Positions 44,942 to 53,165 of a DNA stretch of 64,000 nucleotides are shown one piece after another (the stretch's first letter is position 1; each line of letters begins with the position of its first letter). The stretch spans positions 538,711-602,710 of the forward strand of contig NZ_JADPKT010000007.1 of NCBI RefSeq assembly GCF_023074075.1, read 5' to 3'. This DNA is from Bradyrhizobium sp. 138. Its GTDB lineage: Bacteria > Pseudomonadota > Alphaproteobacteria > Rhizobiales > Xanthobacteraceae. A model generated the notes under the pieces. The model was not told the DNA's origin and did no database searches. It saw only the letters and a program-made list of their open reading frames with translations. The position numbers and the translations under genes were made by a program.

Positions 44942-45900
44942 TGGACATGTCGGAAGACATCCTGCAACAGGCGGCCCCGGGCTTGCTCCCGGGGTCGGGC
45001 ACAGCGCGCGCCGCAAAACCGACGCGCCTGTCGCCGTCCTTCATCTCCTGGCTCCAGGCCGGGCCGATGATGCTGGTGTTTCTCGCCTTCTTCCTCATTC
45101 CACTCGTCTTCGTCGTCATCGTCTCGTTCTGGGACTACAACGAATACCAGCTGCTGCCGGCCTTCTCCGGCCGCGGCTACACCGACACGTTCGAGGGCTG
45201 CATCGCGCAGCTCCCCGATCTCTGCACCATCGGCAAGACCTATCTGAAGACGCTGAAGCTCTGCTTCCTGGTGTGGGCGATCACGCTGTTCATCGGCTTC
45301 TGGGTCGCCTACTTCCTCGCCTTCCACGTCAAGTCCAAGACCTGGCAGATGGGCTTGTCGCTGCTCTGCACGATCCCGTTCTGGACCTCCAACGTCATCC
45401 GCATGATCGCCTGGATTCCCCTGCTCGGGCGCAACGGGCTGGTGAACTCCGGCCTGGTCAAGACCGGACTGATCAACCACCCGATCGAATGGCTGCTGTT
45501 CTCCGAATTCTCCGTGGTGCTGGCGCTGGTGCACCTCTTCACCTTCTTCATGGTGGTGCCGATCTTCAACTCGATGGTGCGCATCGACAAATCGCTGATC
45601 GAAGCCGCCTATGACGCCGGTGCGACGGGCTTCCAGACCCTCGTCAATGTCATCATACCGCTGGCAAAACCCGGCATCGTGATCGGCTCGATCTTCGTCA
45701 TCACCATCGTGATGGGCGACTTCATCACCATCGGCGTGATGGGCGGCCAGCAGATCGCCGCCGCCGGCAAGATCATCGAGACGCGCGTGAATGCGCTGCA
45801 ATTCCCTGCGGCGGCAGCCAACGCCGTGATCCTGCTCGTCATCACCTTCCTGATCATCACCATGATGTCGCGCATCGTCGACATCAAGAAGGAGCTCTAG
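44941..45900 (+). CDS. ABC transporter permease 1 (PotB-like)
   Basis: 319 residues, 6 transmembrane segments after a Pro/Ala-rich N-terminus of ~35 residues. The EAA loop that contacts the ATPase is EAAYDAGATGFQTLVNVIIP. Its ATG overlaps the stop of the binding protein gene (TGATG), indicating translational coupling. A segment of 22 residues between the first helices (ending CTIGKTYLKTLKL) contains two cysteines in the periplasmic loop. Confidence 0.93.
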   Translation: MDMSEDILQQAAPGLLPGSGTARAAKPTRLSPSFISWLQAGPMMLVFLAFFLIPLVFVVIVSFWDYNEYQLLPAFSGRGYTDTFEGCIAQLPDLCTIGKTYLKTLKLCFLVWAITLFIGFWVAYFLAFHVKSKTWQMGLSLLCTIPFWTSNVIRMIAWIPLLGRNGLVNSGLVKTGLINHPIEWLLFSEFSVVLALVHLFTFFMVVPIFNSMVRIDKSLIEAAYDAGATGFQTLVNVIIPLAKPGIVIGSIFVITIVMGDFITIGVMGGQQIAAAGKIIETRVNALQFPAAAANAVILLVITFLIITMMSRIVDIKKEL

Positions 45901-45903
45901 AGC

Positions 45904-46782
45904 ATGAAGGAAGGACGCCCGCGCTCTTTCTACGTGCTCGCGATCTTCTTCGCGGCCTATGTGCTGTTTCTCTACGGCCCGATGATCGCGATCTACGTGC
46001 TGTCGTTCCAGGGGCCGCAGGGCGGCCTCACCTTCCCGATGAACGGGGTGTCGACCTTCTGGATCGCAAAACTGTTCCAGGGCACCGGCATCGTCGATCT
46101 CGGCGCGGCGTTCCGCCGCTCGCTGCTGCTCGGCATCATCGTGATGATCGTCACCGTCGTGCTCTCGGTCGCCGCCGGCATGGCGTTCCGCAGGAGGTTC
46201 AGGGCCCAAAGCGTCTTGTTCTACTCGGCGATCGCAAGCCTGATCGTGCCCTCGATCATCACCTCGCTCGGGATCTCGCTTGAATTCCGCATCATCGACG
46301 ATCTGATCAAGGCGCATTGGAACGAGAATTTCGAGACCTCGATGGGCCTGCTCACCTCCGGGCTCGGTGCGCACCTGACCTGGACGCTGCCGTTCGGCCT
46401 GCTCATCATGTTCGCGATCTTCAACCGCTTCGACCCGCGGCTCGAGGAAGCCGCGCGCGATCTCGGTGCGACGCCGTGGCAGACCTTCCGTCATGTCGTG
46501 CTGCCGATCATCCTTCCTTCCGTGATCGGCATCGGCCTGTTCGGCTTCACGCTGTCCTGGGACGAGCTCGCCCGCTCCAGCCAGGCGATCGGGGCGGTCA
46601 ATACATTGCCGCTGGATCTGCAGGGCCTCACCACTACCGTGACGAACCCCGACATCTATGCGCTCGGCACCGTGATCTCGGCGGTCTCGTTCACGGTGAT
46701 CACGCTTGCCCTCGGCACCATCCACATGCTCAACAAGCGGCAGGCGGCCAAGGGCTCGGACGCCGGCAAGGGACTCGTCTAA
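45904..46782 (+). CDS. ABC transporter permease 2 (PotC-like)
   Basis: 292 residues, 6 transmembrane segments. EAA loop: EEAARDLGATPWQTFRHVVL. AAGGAG inside the end of permease 1 is its ribosome site. It forms the membrane channel together with permease 1. Third step of the operon; the racemase gene follows after 18 bases. Confidence 0.93.
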   Translation: MKEGRPRSFYVLAIFFAAYVLFLYGPMIAIYVLSFQGPQGGLTFPMNGVSTFWIAKLFQGTGIVDLGAAFRRSLLLGIIVMIVTVVLSVAAGMAFRRRFRAQSVLFYSAIASLIVPSIITSLGISLEFRIIDDLIKAHWNENFETSMGLLTSGLGAHLTWTLPFGLLIMFAIFNRFDPRLEEAARDLGATPWQTFRHVVLPIILPSVIGIGLFGFTLSWDELARSSQAIGAVNTLPLDLQGLTTTVTNPDIYALGTVISAVSFTVITLALGTIHMLNKRQAAKGSDAGKGLV

Positions 46783-46800
46783 GAGGCTTGTCTGATCCAG

Positions 46801-47532
46801 ATGCGGCTGCACATCGTCAATCCCAACACCACTGCATCCATGACGGCGAAGATCGCCGCTGCGGCGCGCGCGATCGCGCTGGCGGGTACCGTGATCGATG
46901 CGCGGCAGCCGACGATGGGCCCGGTCTCGATCGAGGGATTTTACGACGAAGCCTTCGCCGTCCCCGGCATGCTCGGCTGCATCCGCGAGGCCGACCGCGA
47001 CGGCGCGGAGGCCCACATCATCGCCTGCTTCGACGACACCGGCCTCGATGCCGCGCGCGCGGTCGCGAAGGGGCCAGTGATCGGCATCGGCGAAGCCGGC
47101 TTCCACATGGCGAGCCTGGTCGCCGCCCGCTTTGCCGTGGTAACGACGCTCGATGTCTCCATCGTGCCGATCGAGCACAATCTACGAAAATACGGCCTCA
47201 GTGATCGCTGCGCTCGCGTCCGCGCTGCCGAGGTGCCGGTGCTGGCGCTCGAGGAGCGCAACACCGGTGCGCTCGCGAAGATCTCCGCGGAGATCACGGC
47301 TGCGATCCGTGACGACCGCTCGGAGGCTATCGTGCTCGGCTGCGCCGGCATGGCCGATCTCGCCGCCGAGCTCGCCACCACGCACGGCCTGCCCGTGATC
47401 GACGGCGTCACGGCCGCGGTGACGCTGGCGGAATCACTGGTGCGGCTGGGGCTGAAGACCTCCCGGCTCGGGCCCTATGCCGCGCCGCGCTCGAAGAGCT
47501 ATTCCGGGCTGTTTTCTCAGTTTCAGCCCTGA
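46801..47532 (+). CDS. Asp/Glu/hydantoin racemase family protein
   Basis: 243 residues, cofactor-independent two-cysteine racemase. N-terminal substrate motif LHIVNPNTTASMTAKI, first catalytic cysteine in HIIACFDDTGLDAAR (~C76), second in AIVLGCAGMADLA (~C181), matching the HyuA/HyuE hydantoin racemase and allantoin racemase group. It likely interconverts enantiomers of a 5-substituted hydantoin, allantoin or amino acid brought in by the preceding transporter. No hydantoinase or carbamoylase gene is visible in the window. The ribosome site is weak, suggesting coupling to upstream translation. Confidence 0.9.
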   Translation: MRLHIVNPNTTASMTAKIAAAARAIALAGTVIDARQPTMGPVSIEGFYDEAFAVPGMLGCIREADRDGAEAHIIACFDDTGLDAARAVAKGPVIGIGEAGFHMASLVAARFAVVTTLDVSIVPIEHNLRKYGLSDRCARVRAAEVPVLALEERNTGALAKISAEITAAIRDDRSEAIVLGCAGMADLAAELATTHGLPVIDGVTAAVTLAESLVRLGLKTSRLGPYAAPRSKSYSGLFSQFQP

Positions 47533-47710
47533 ACCATGCTCCTGTCGGGGCATTCGGGGGCCGCAAGGCCTGCTGATGATTGGTTTTTTGGCCCTTAGCC
47601 TCTTTTTGGTCCCATTCCTTGCCGAAACGTAACGTTTTCGGGACGCCCCGGCGGCTTGCAAGCTGCCGGTCTTCGCCACTCACCAAGTTTCAATTTGGGT
47701 TTTGTCAGCG

Positions 47711-48205
47711 ATGATCGATCTCGCACAGGACACGCCGTCCACCCCCCTTCTCCGCCTCGGCGCCCAGCCCATCGCGCTGACCGCCGCAGCGCTCCTGCTC
47801 CTGATCGCGGGGGTGACCTCGATCGCGATCTGGCGGGCCTATACCGGCGCGGCACCCGAGACCGACCGGGTGGTGGCATCGCGGCAGCTTCAGGCGCGGA
47901 CCGCCCAGGCGTCCGAGCAGCTCGTCGAGAAGACCAAGGGGCTGGAGGCGACCCAGCAGGAATCGATCGACCAGCTCCAGGTCGTGCAGGACCAGCTCCA
48001 GACCATGAAGCGGCTGTTGGCAGCGCAGCAGGCCGACACCAAGCGTCTGTCCGAGCAGGTCGCATCGCTGAACGAGTCCATCGATGGGCTGCGGCAGTCA
48101 TTTGCCAGCGCACGGGCGACCGAGGTCGAAACGCCCACGGTTACCCGCAGGAAACCGGCGCGACACCGCGTCCATGCCAGCGCGCGCAAGCGCTCGCGCG
48201 GCTAA
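47711..48205 (+). CDS. Membrane-anchored coiled-coil protein
   Basis: About 164 residues from ATG 47711 (MIDLAQDTPSTPLL). One transmembrane helix (LTAAALLLLIAGVTSIAIW, ~22-41) is followed by a long Gln-rich coiled coil (QLVEKTKGLEATQQESIDQL and on to ~130) and a basic Arg/Lys-rich tail (KPARHRVHASARKRSRG). Topology suggests a periplasmic or cytoplasmic coiled-coil spacer. No family recognised. A strong terminator stands 126 bases downstream, beyond a possible small RNA. Confidence 0.7.
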   Translation: MIDLAQDTPSTPLLRLGAQPIALTAAALLLLIAGVTSIAIWRAYTGAAPETDRVVASRQLQARTAQASEQLVEKTKGLEATQQESIDQLQVVQDQLQTMKRLLAAQQADTKRLSEQVASLNESIDGLRQSFASARATEVETPTVTRRKPARHRVHASARKRSRG

Positions 48206-48242
48206 GCGGCGGGCCACACGGCGGAACTTTATTTTCGCCACT

Positions 48243-48258
48243 TGTGAACTGGATCACA
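48243..48258. promoter_or_regulatory. CRP-like site TGTGA-N6-TCACA
   Basis: TGTGA-ACTGGA-TCACA is an exact match to the CRP-family half-site pair. A -10-like TATGAT follows at 48267..48272. It lies between two genes, downstream of the + strand gene and upstream of the terminator at 48331, so it would control only the short stretch between them. Confidence 0.5.
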
Positions 48259-48278
48259 TTCGTCCGTATGATTCCACG

Positions 48279-48372
48279 CGATGCTCGCCGTTACCGGATG
48301 GCGTGAGCCGATTTCAATGTCCGGGGCTGGCAAGGTCGTTGACGGTATACTGCGTCAACGGCCTTGTTTTTT
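48279..48372 (+). ncRNA. Candidate small RNA with own promoter and terminator
   Basis: Between a CRP-like site with TATGAT (-10) and a strong terminator lies ~90 bases without coding potential. An RNA starting near 48279 would be about 94 nt long and end in the terminator hairpin. Candidate only: the -35 fit is poor (TTGTGA with 19 bases spacing) and the terminator could equally serve the upstream coiled-coil gene. Confidence 0.35.
48331..48372 (+). terminator. Strong intrinsic terminator
   Basis: CAAGG-TC-GTTGACG, loop GTATACTG, CGTCAAC-GG-CCTTG, then six T: 12 paired bases with a 2x2 internal loop. It ends 10 bases before the stop of the convergent gene at 48382. Confidence 0.88.
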
Positions 48373-48381
48373 AGTGGGCCG

Positions 48382-48732
48382 CTATTCGCAGACATCCACG
48401 CGGCGGGTGCGCCAGCCCGCCGGCGTCATAACGCGCTTTCGCGCGACGTAGCAGCCACCATAACCATCGTTGTAGCCGGTACCATAATAGTAGGGATCAC
48501 CGTAATAGGGCGAGCCGTAGCCGTAATAGGCGCCGTAATAGCCGGCGCCGGCGAGACCCGCCCCGATTGCGACACCTGGCCAGAAGCCGCCGCCATGCCA
48601 ATGGCCGCGATGGCCCCAGCCGCCTCCGTGGCCCCAGCCGCCATGTCCGAACCCCCGCGCCTGGGCCACCTGCGGCATTGACAGCCCGACCGCCGCGACG
48701 GTCAGCGCCGCCATCATCATCCTGCGTAACAT
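48382..48732 (-). CDS. Small secreted Gly/Tyr/His-rich protein
   Basis: 116 residues. Signal peptide (MMMAALTVAAVGLSMPQVAQ, cleavage after AQA), then a Gly/His/Trp repeat region (GFGHGGWGHGGGWGHRGHWH), a short hydrophobic GVAIGAGLAGAG segment, a Gly/Tyr-rich run (YYGSPYYGDPYYYG-like) and a C-terminal CYVARKRVMTPAGWRTRRVD with two cysteines. Such small rhizobial proteins are common; role in envelope or metal binding is speculation. Start ATG 48732 after GGAGGATCGAGTG. Confidence 0.75.
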   Translation of the reverse strand: MLRRMMMAALTVAAVGLSMPQVAQARGFGHGGWGHGGGWGHRGHWHGGGFWPGVAIGAGLAGAGYYGAYYGYGSPYYGDPYYYGTGYNDGYGGCYVARKRVMTPAGWRTRRVDVCE

Positions 48733-48836
48733 CACTCGATCCTCCGCGTGGACACGCTCCACGCTTCAACGCAGGACCAAGCTAGCGTCACGCGGACATT
48801 CCGGACAGCCACACTGCCTCACTTCCGCGCGAGCGT

Positions 48837-49157
48837 TCAGCAGCCGCGGCAGATGCTCTTGAGCTTCTTGTCGAGCATGCGATTCTCGGCGTTGACGGCG
48901 GCATCAGCAGCAGCCCCACCGGTGCCGGTGCCCGTGGTGACGCCGGAGCCCGGCCCGGATGATTGCGCCGTGCCGAGGCTGTTGGTGCCGGGCGGCGGGG
49001 CCGGCGAATTGGCGACGCCTCCGGTCGATCCTGCAGGGCTTCCAGGCGATCCGGCAGAACCGCCGCTCGCCTGCGCGAAGGCGACGGCCGGCATCACGGC
49101 GAGCGCGACGATCAGCATCATGGTTTTGACTGAGGCGGTGGCGGGCGATGCAGCCAT
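48837..49157 (-). CDS. Small secreted Gly/Ser/Pro-rich protein
   Basis: 106 residues. Signal peptide VKTMMLIVALAVMPAVAFAQ, then a low-complexity Gly/Ser/Pro/Thr region (~30-85) and a short C-terminal helix AVNAENRMLDKKLKSICRGC with two cysteines. The helix could be the functional end. AAAGGAG precedes ATG 49157. I recall such proteins in Bradyrhizobium without known role. Confidence 0.68.
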   Translation of the reverse strand: MAASPATASVKTMMLIVALAVMPAVAFAQASGGSAGSPGSPAGSTGGVANSPAPPPGTNSLGTAQSSGPGSGVTTGTGTGGAAADAAVNAENRMLDKKLKSICRGC

Positions 49158-49252
49158 CGGAAATTCTCCTTTACCGGTCAACCGCCGCGGCGAAGACCAG
49201 TTCCGGAACAAATGCCGTCACATCAACTTGAGAGCCGAGGAGGCAAATCACG

Positions 49253-49417
49253 ATGACCGATCGCGATCCCTTTGCGGAAGGCGAACGCGCCGCGCGCGAC
49301 AACATTCCGGCTGAGGCCAATCCTTACCTCGACGGCAGCGACGAGCATGCGCTGTGGGCCGCCGGCCACGAGAAGGCCGCAGGCGCAATCGAAGCGGCCG
49401 AATCCGAGAAGCGCTGA
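49253..49417 (+). CDS. Small Rmf/CrpP-like protein
   Basis: 54 residues starting MTDRDPFAEGERAARDN. FAEGERAARDNIPAEANPY and HALWAAGHEKAA match the pattern E-G-x-x-A-x-x-x-x-x-x-x-x-x-N-P-Y, then W-x-x-G-x, shared by ribosome modulation factor and the CrpP family. The start has GAGGAGG 9 bases upstream, strong for such a short frame. Rmf folds on the 30S/70S and stabilises ribosomes in stationary phase; whether this one does is inference. Confidence 0.6.
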   Translation: MTDRDPFAEGERAARDNIPAEANPYLDGSDEHALWAAGHEKAAGAIEAAESEKR

Positions 49418-49447
49418 CGCGCCGCTCCGGATCGCGCGCGCCGGTGG

Positions 49448-51145
49448 TTATGCGGCTGCCACCATCTTCTCGGTCCGGTCCTCGACCATGGTCACGAACA
49501 TGTGGGACTCTTCGTTGGTGCCGCCGATCTGCACCCGGCGGGCCGAGATCACGCGGCGGCCGCGCGCGGGATTGTCGATGGTGTCGATGATCGGCTCGAG
49601 CTGCTGCTTCTGCGCGAGGAGCTGCTGATCGCGCCGCTCGATCAGGGCGGCCGCCTCCGAGGAGAACAATTCCCGCGCGGTCTTGCCGATGATCTCGCCG
49701 CGCGTCATGCCGATCATCTTCTCGGCGGCTTTGTTGACGAAGACGTAGCGCAAATTGCGCGCATCCTTGGCGATGATGCCCTCGGCCACGTTCTCGATGA
49801 TGGTGGCGAGGAAGCGCTCCATCCGCTCCAGAATGCGCTCACGCTGACGCTGTTCGGTGACGTCTTCCTGCACCGATACCCAGCCGCCGCCGTCCATCGG
49901 ACGCTCGTAGATCTTGATGATGCGGCCGTCGTTCAGCGCGATCTCGTAGGCCGTCGGCTCGCGCTTGGCGATGCGTTCGAGAACGGCTGCGACATATTTG
50001 GAGACGTCGCCGCTGAACAGTCCGCTATCGACCCGGTGCTGGAGGATTTCCTCGAGCGTCGCCGATCCAGCCTGGATCGTCTCAGGCAGATTGTAGATCT
50101 TGCGGTAGTTCGAGTTCATCGCGACCACGCTTGCCTTGCCGTCGAGCATGATCAGGCCCTGCGGCATGCTGTTGATGGCGGCCGAAAGCTGCCACTTCTT
50201 GGCCTGGTACTTGTCGTTGAAATTGTCGCGCTCGGTCATCGCTGCGTCGCGCGCCTGCGCGGTGCCGAGCTCGAGCTCCTCGAGCTCGACGATGCGCGCC
50301 ACGGCGTCGCGGAAATTCTGCACGGCGCGCGCAAGACGTCCGATCTCGTCGTGACGGCGCAAATGCGGCACCTCGCTCTTGACGTCGCCTTGCGCGATCC
50401 GGTCGGTCGCCTGCGTGATATCGGTCAGCGCGCGGACGACGGAGCCCCGCATCACGACGACGTTCAGGCCCGCGAAGATCAGTGCCGCCAGTCCGAGCGC
50501 GAACAGATAGGCGGCCGCATAGCGGTTCTCATTGGCGAGCTCGTCGGCCTCGCGGGCACGCTGCTGGTAGATGCGCTCGAGCGCCTCGATATCGGCGTTG
50601 AGCTTGCTGCGCACCGTCCGATTGGCGCTGTTGTCGCCCCATTCGCGTGCCGCCGCCGAGCTGATCTCCATTCCGCGCCGCGCCAGCTCCTGGCGGAATT
50701 CGATGAACTGCGATATGCGCTGGCGGAATGCGGCGAACTGCTCGGCATCGTCGTTGCTGACGGTCCGCTCCATGCTCTTCACGGCCTCGGCAAGCTCGCG
50801 GTTGCGCCGTATCAGCCCGTCCGCGAACGGCATCATCGCACGACGATCGGTGGACATGTAGACGCCGCGCGATTCCATCACGACGGCGTAAATCAGCGCA
50901 TTGATGCGCCCGACGTTGATCGCCGCAGCGGCCGAGGACGCATGCATGTGGCGATAAGTCGTCTGCAACCGCACCGACTGGACCGACATCACCAAGAGGA
51001 AGGTGGTGACGATCGCAAGGAAGGCGGCAATGCTATAGACTTTCTCCGCAACGGTCAGCGTGTCGGCGCCGCGCGCGAAGCGAACGAGCTTCTTCAATAA
51101 ATTGGTTCCGGCGACGAGGCCGGATGCCGGTGCCGCAGCGTCCAT
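49448..51145 (-). CDS. Membrane sensor with HAMP and two PAS domains, no output
   Basis: 565 residues. TM1 (~36-55, IAAFLAIVTTFLLVMSV) and TM2 (~212-232, YLFALGLAALIFAGLNVVV) flank a helical sensor region (~56-210) resembling the four-helix-bundle of methyl-accepting proteins. HAMP (~233-290) shows TDITQATDRIAQGDVKSEVP. Then a coiled coil, PAS (~335-440, AINSMPQGLIMLDGKASVVA) and PAS (~450-555, IIENVAEGIIAKDARNLRY). The protein ends after the second PAS (VEDRTEKMVAAA) with no kinase, GGDEF or MCP signalling domain. GGGGGAG precedes ATG 51145. Confidence 0.87.
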   Translation of the reverse strand: MDAAAPASGLVAGTNLLKKLVRFARGADTLTVAEKVYSIAAFLAIVTTFLLVMSVQSVRLQTTYRHMHASSAAAAINVGRINALIYAVVMESRGVYMSTDRRAMMPFADGLIRRNRELAEAVKSMERTVSNDDAEQFAAFRQRISQFIEFRQELARRGMEISSAAAREWGDNSANRTVRSKLNADIEALERIYQQRAREADELANENRYAAAYLFALGLAALIFAGLNVVVMRGSVVRALTDITQATDRIAQGDVKSEVPHLRRHDEIGRLARAVQNFRDAVARIVELEELELGTAQARDAAMTERDNFNDKYQAKKWQLSAAINSMPQGLIMLDGKASVVAMNSNYRKIYNLPETIQAGSATLEEILQHRVDSGLFSGDVSKYVAAVLERIAKREPTAYEIALNDGRIIKIYERPMDGGGWVSVQEDVTEQRQRERILERMERFLATIIENVAEGIIAKDARNLRYVFVNKAAEKMIGMTRGEIIGKTARELFSSEAAALIERRDQQLLAQKQQLEPIIDTIDNPARGRRVISARRVQIGGTNEESHMFVTMVEDRTEKMVAAA

Positions 51146-51272
51146 GGCGCAGCTCCCCCCGCGGTTGAAAACACCCCACGATACCCATGCGGCGCTAGCG
51201 GAGGCTTAAAGTTTCAGCCGGTATTTTTACGGCGCGGAACCGGGAGGCGCGGCCGAGGGGACCACTGACGCA

Positions 51273-51803
51273 TCAACCGATGCGCTTGAGGCCCTTTTTG
51301 AAACGCGGACCGTTGGCCACGTAGAACCTCGCCGCACTCCCCATTTTCTGCACCTGGGCGTCGTCGAGGGTGCGGATCACGCGCGCCGGCGAGCCGATGA
51401 TCAGGGACCGTTCAGGGAATTCCTTGCCCTCGGTGATGACGGAACCGGCACCGACGATGCTGTTGCGGCCAATCCTGGCGCCGTTCATCACGATCGAGCC
51501 CATGCCGATCAGGGCGCCCTCCTCGATGGTGCAGCCATGCAGGATGACATTGTGGCCGACCGTGCAGGTCGGGCCGATGACAAGCGGAAAGCCGAGATCG
51601 GTGTGGCAGGTCGAGCCGTCCTGCACATTGGCGCCCTCGCCGATCTCGATCCACTCATTGTCGCCGCGCAGCACGGCGCCGAACCAGACGCTCGCACCCG
51701 GCTTCAGGCGCACGCGGCCGATCACAGTGGCGGTCTCGGCGATGAAGTAATTGCCGTCGGCGGGAAGGTCGGGCGCCTGCCCGTCGAGCTCGTAGATCGC
51801 CAT
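51273..51803 (-). CDS. Gamma-type carbonic anhydrase-like protein
   Basis: 176 residues of left-handed beta-helix hexapeptide repeats (VIGRVRLKPGASVWFGAVLR and on). The three metal-ligand histidines of the gamma class are recognised in DGSTCHTDLGF, VGHNVILHGCTI (two). Catalytic details of Cam are partly lost, as in the YrdA/PaaY-like subgroup, so hydratase activity is possible but not certain. ATG 51803 has GGAG before it. Confidence 0.92.
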   Translation of the reverse strand: MAIYELDGQAPDLPADGNYFIAETATVIGRVRLKPGASVWFGAVLRGDNEWIEIGEGANVQDGSTCHTDLGFPLVIGPTCTVGHNVILHGCTIEEGALIGMGSIVMNGARIGRNSIVGAGSVITEGKEFPERSLIIGSPARVIRTLDDAQVQKMGSAARFYVANGPRFKKGLKRIG

Positions 51804-51889
51804 GAGGGTCTCCTGTCAGGTCGACCTCAGCCATAGCGAAACGGCGGCGAAGAGGCAAAGGCCGCCCCGCCGGGCAGTCCTGCCGGGCG

Positions 51890-52219
51890 TCAGCCCAGAA
51901 CGCCGGCCGCGCGCAGCGTCATCAGGAAGAAGGTGCCGCTCATCATGCTCCAGAAGCCGGCGATGACGGTCGCCATCATCACGAACTCGGCACGGCGGCT
52001 TTCCACCCGCATGCCGCGCAGCGTGTTGCGCATGATGATGAAGGGCGCGGCGAACACCAGGAACGGCACCGCCGCGAAGGTCTTCGGCGCCACGCCGTCC
52101 TGCAACAGGCCGAAGCCGGCGGGCCGCTGCGCCAGCGCCTGGTATCCGTTCACGAGCGCGCCCGCGAGCGCGAAACCAATGCAGATCGAGAAGAAGGTAT
52201 TGAGAGCTTCAGGTGTCAT
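51890..52219 (-). CDS. Small polytopic membrane protein (DUF6949-like)
   Basis: 109 residues, three hydrophobic helices: FFSICIGFALAGALVNGYQA, TFAAVPFLVFAAPFIIM and FVMMATVIAGFWSMMSGTFF. The family (DUF6949, by memory) has no known function. It is divergent from 52432 and shares a 212-base region that contains a perfect CtrA box. Confidence 0.72.
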   Translation of the reverse strand: MTPEALNTFFSICIGFALAGALVNGYQALAQRPAGFGLLQDGVAPKTFAAVPFLVFAAPFIIMRNTLRGMRVESRRAEFVMMATVIAGFWSMMSGTFFLMTLRAAGVLG

Positions 52220-52291
52220 CGGAACGGTCCGCCCTTACGCAACGCCACCGCCTTCCTCTGACAAATCGTGCCGGTTAACGCTACATTATCC

Positions 52292-52307
52292 TTAAGGGAA
52301 GGTTAAC
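52292..52307 (+). promoter_or_regulatory. CtrA box between two divergent genes
   Basis: TTAA-GGGAAGG-TTAAC matches the consensus exactly; a further GGTTAACG lies just upstream at 52273. It stands 73 bases from the leftward start at 52219 and 125 from the rightward start at 52432. Confidence 0.55.
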
Positions 52308-52431
52308 ACCGCTGCCCCTCCCACGCAGGGCCGTCCCCGCTGGAACGCTGCGCGAAATCGCTGCCGCATGGCATATTCGCCGCTGATTCGTCGGCCACCG
52401 GCCGAGGTCCGGCTCGACCCAGCGCAAGCTC

Positions 52432-53139
52432 ATGACGGTGTTTTCGGAAGCTCCCTTCAGGTCCCCCCGCACGCACACAAGGGCGCATGTCGTCCCGATC
52501 GTGCTCGGCGGCATTGCTGCGGCATGCGCGGTGGCGCTCGTCGCCTATTTGCTGTGGCCGACCTGGGGCACGCGCGGCGCGAACGCTCCGGACAAGCTGC
52601 CGGTGAGCGTCGGCGGCACGCTGTTCAACCTGCCGACGACGGCGATCCGCATGAAGATCCAGCGGCACTCCGGACCGCAGGAGCGGATCGATCTCGACTT
52701 CCTCTATCCCTCGCTGGAGCCGCCCGGTGCACCCAAGCACGTCACCGCCGACACCGTGGAAGCGGCGGTGCAAGCGATCGACCGCATCTTCCTGTCGATC
52801 GCGGCCCATCACGATGCGCTCGCGCCCGAGCAGCGCACGGCCACGATCTATCCGCGCTACCTCGACCAGGCCGCAGCCCAGCCCGTGGACGGCCTGACGA
52901 TGCGGATGTTCCGCGCCGACACGCCCTACGGCAGCGAGGACCTCTATTCCGCCGCGAGCCCGGCACTGACCGCGCGCTGCACCCGCGATGCGGCCACCCC
53001 GGGCATGTGCCTGTCCGAGCGCCGCGTCGGCGGCGCCGACCTCACCTTCCGCTTCCCGCGCAGCTGGCTGTCGCAGTGGCGGGACGTGGCGGATGCGATG
53101 GAGAAGCTGACGGTGCAGCTGCGCGGGCCGAAGGGGTAG
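52432..53139 (+). CDS. Membrane-anchored protein, unknown function
   Basis: 235 residues. One transmembrane helix near the N-terminus (VPIVLGGIAAACAVALVAYL, ~21-42), then an extracytoplasmic domain of ~190 residues (PVSVGGTLFNLPTTAIRMKI; IDLDFLYPSLEPPGAPK; CTRDAATPGMCLSERRVGG with two cysteines that could pair; FRFPRSWLSQWRDVADAME). I do not recognise a family with known function. Start ATG 52432 has only a weak ribosome site. Confidence 0.7.
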   Translation: MTVFSEAPFRSPRTHTRAHVVPIVLGGIAAACAVALVAYLLWPTWGTRGANAPDKLPVSVGGTLFNLPTTAIRMKIQRHSGPQERIDLDFLYPSLEPPGAPKHVTADTVEAAVQAIDRIFLSIAAHHDALAPEQRTATIYPRYLDQAAAQPVDGLTMRMFRADTPYGSEDLYSAASPALTARCTRDAATPGMCLSERRVGGADLTFRFPRSWLSQWRDVADAMEKLTVQLRGPKG

Positions 53140-53165
53140 GCCCTGCTCTGCCGCGAGACCGGCTT

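Noticed and set aside
44902..47178. Leftward open frame of ~750 codons opposite the ABC permease and racemase genes
   Set aside because: Antisense of well-supported genes; extreme Asp/His/Arg/Glu content typical of a shadow frame.
47533..47640. Terminator for the ABC-racemase operon
   Set aside because: GGCC-GCAA-GGCC is short and the T-run is 16 bases away, so not a convincing intrinsic terminator.
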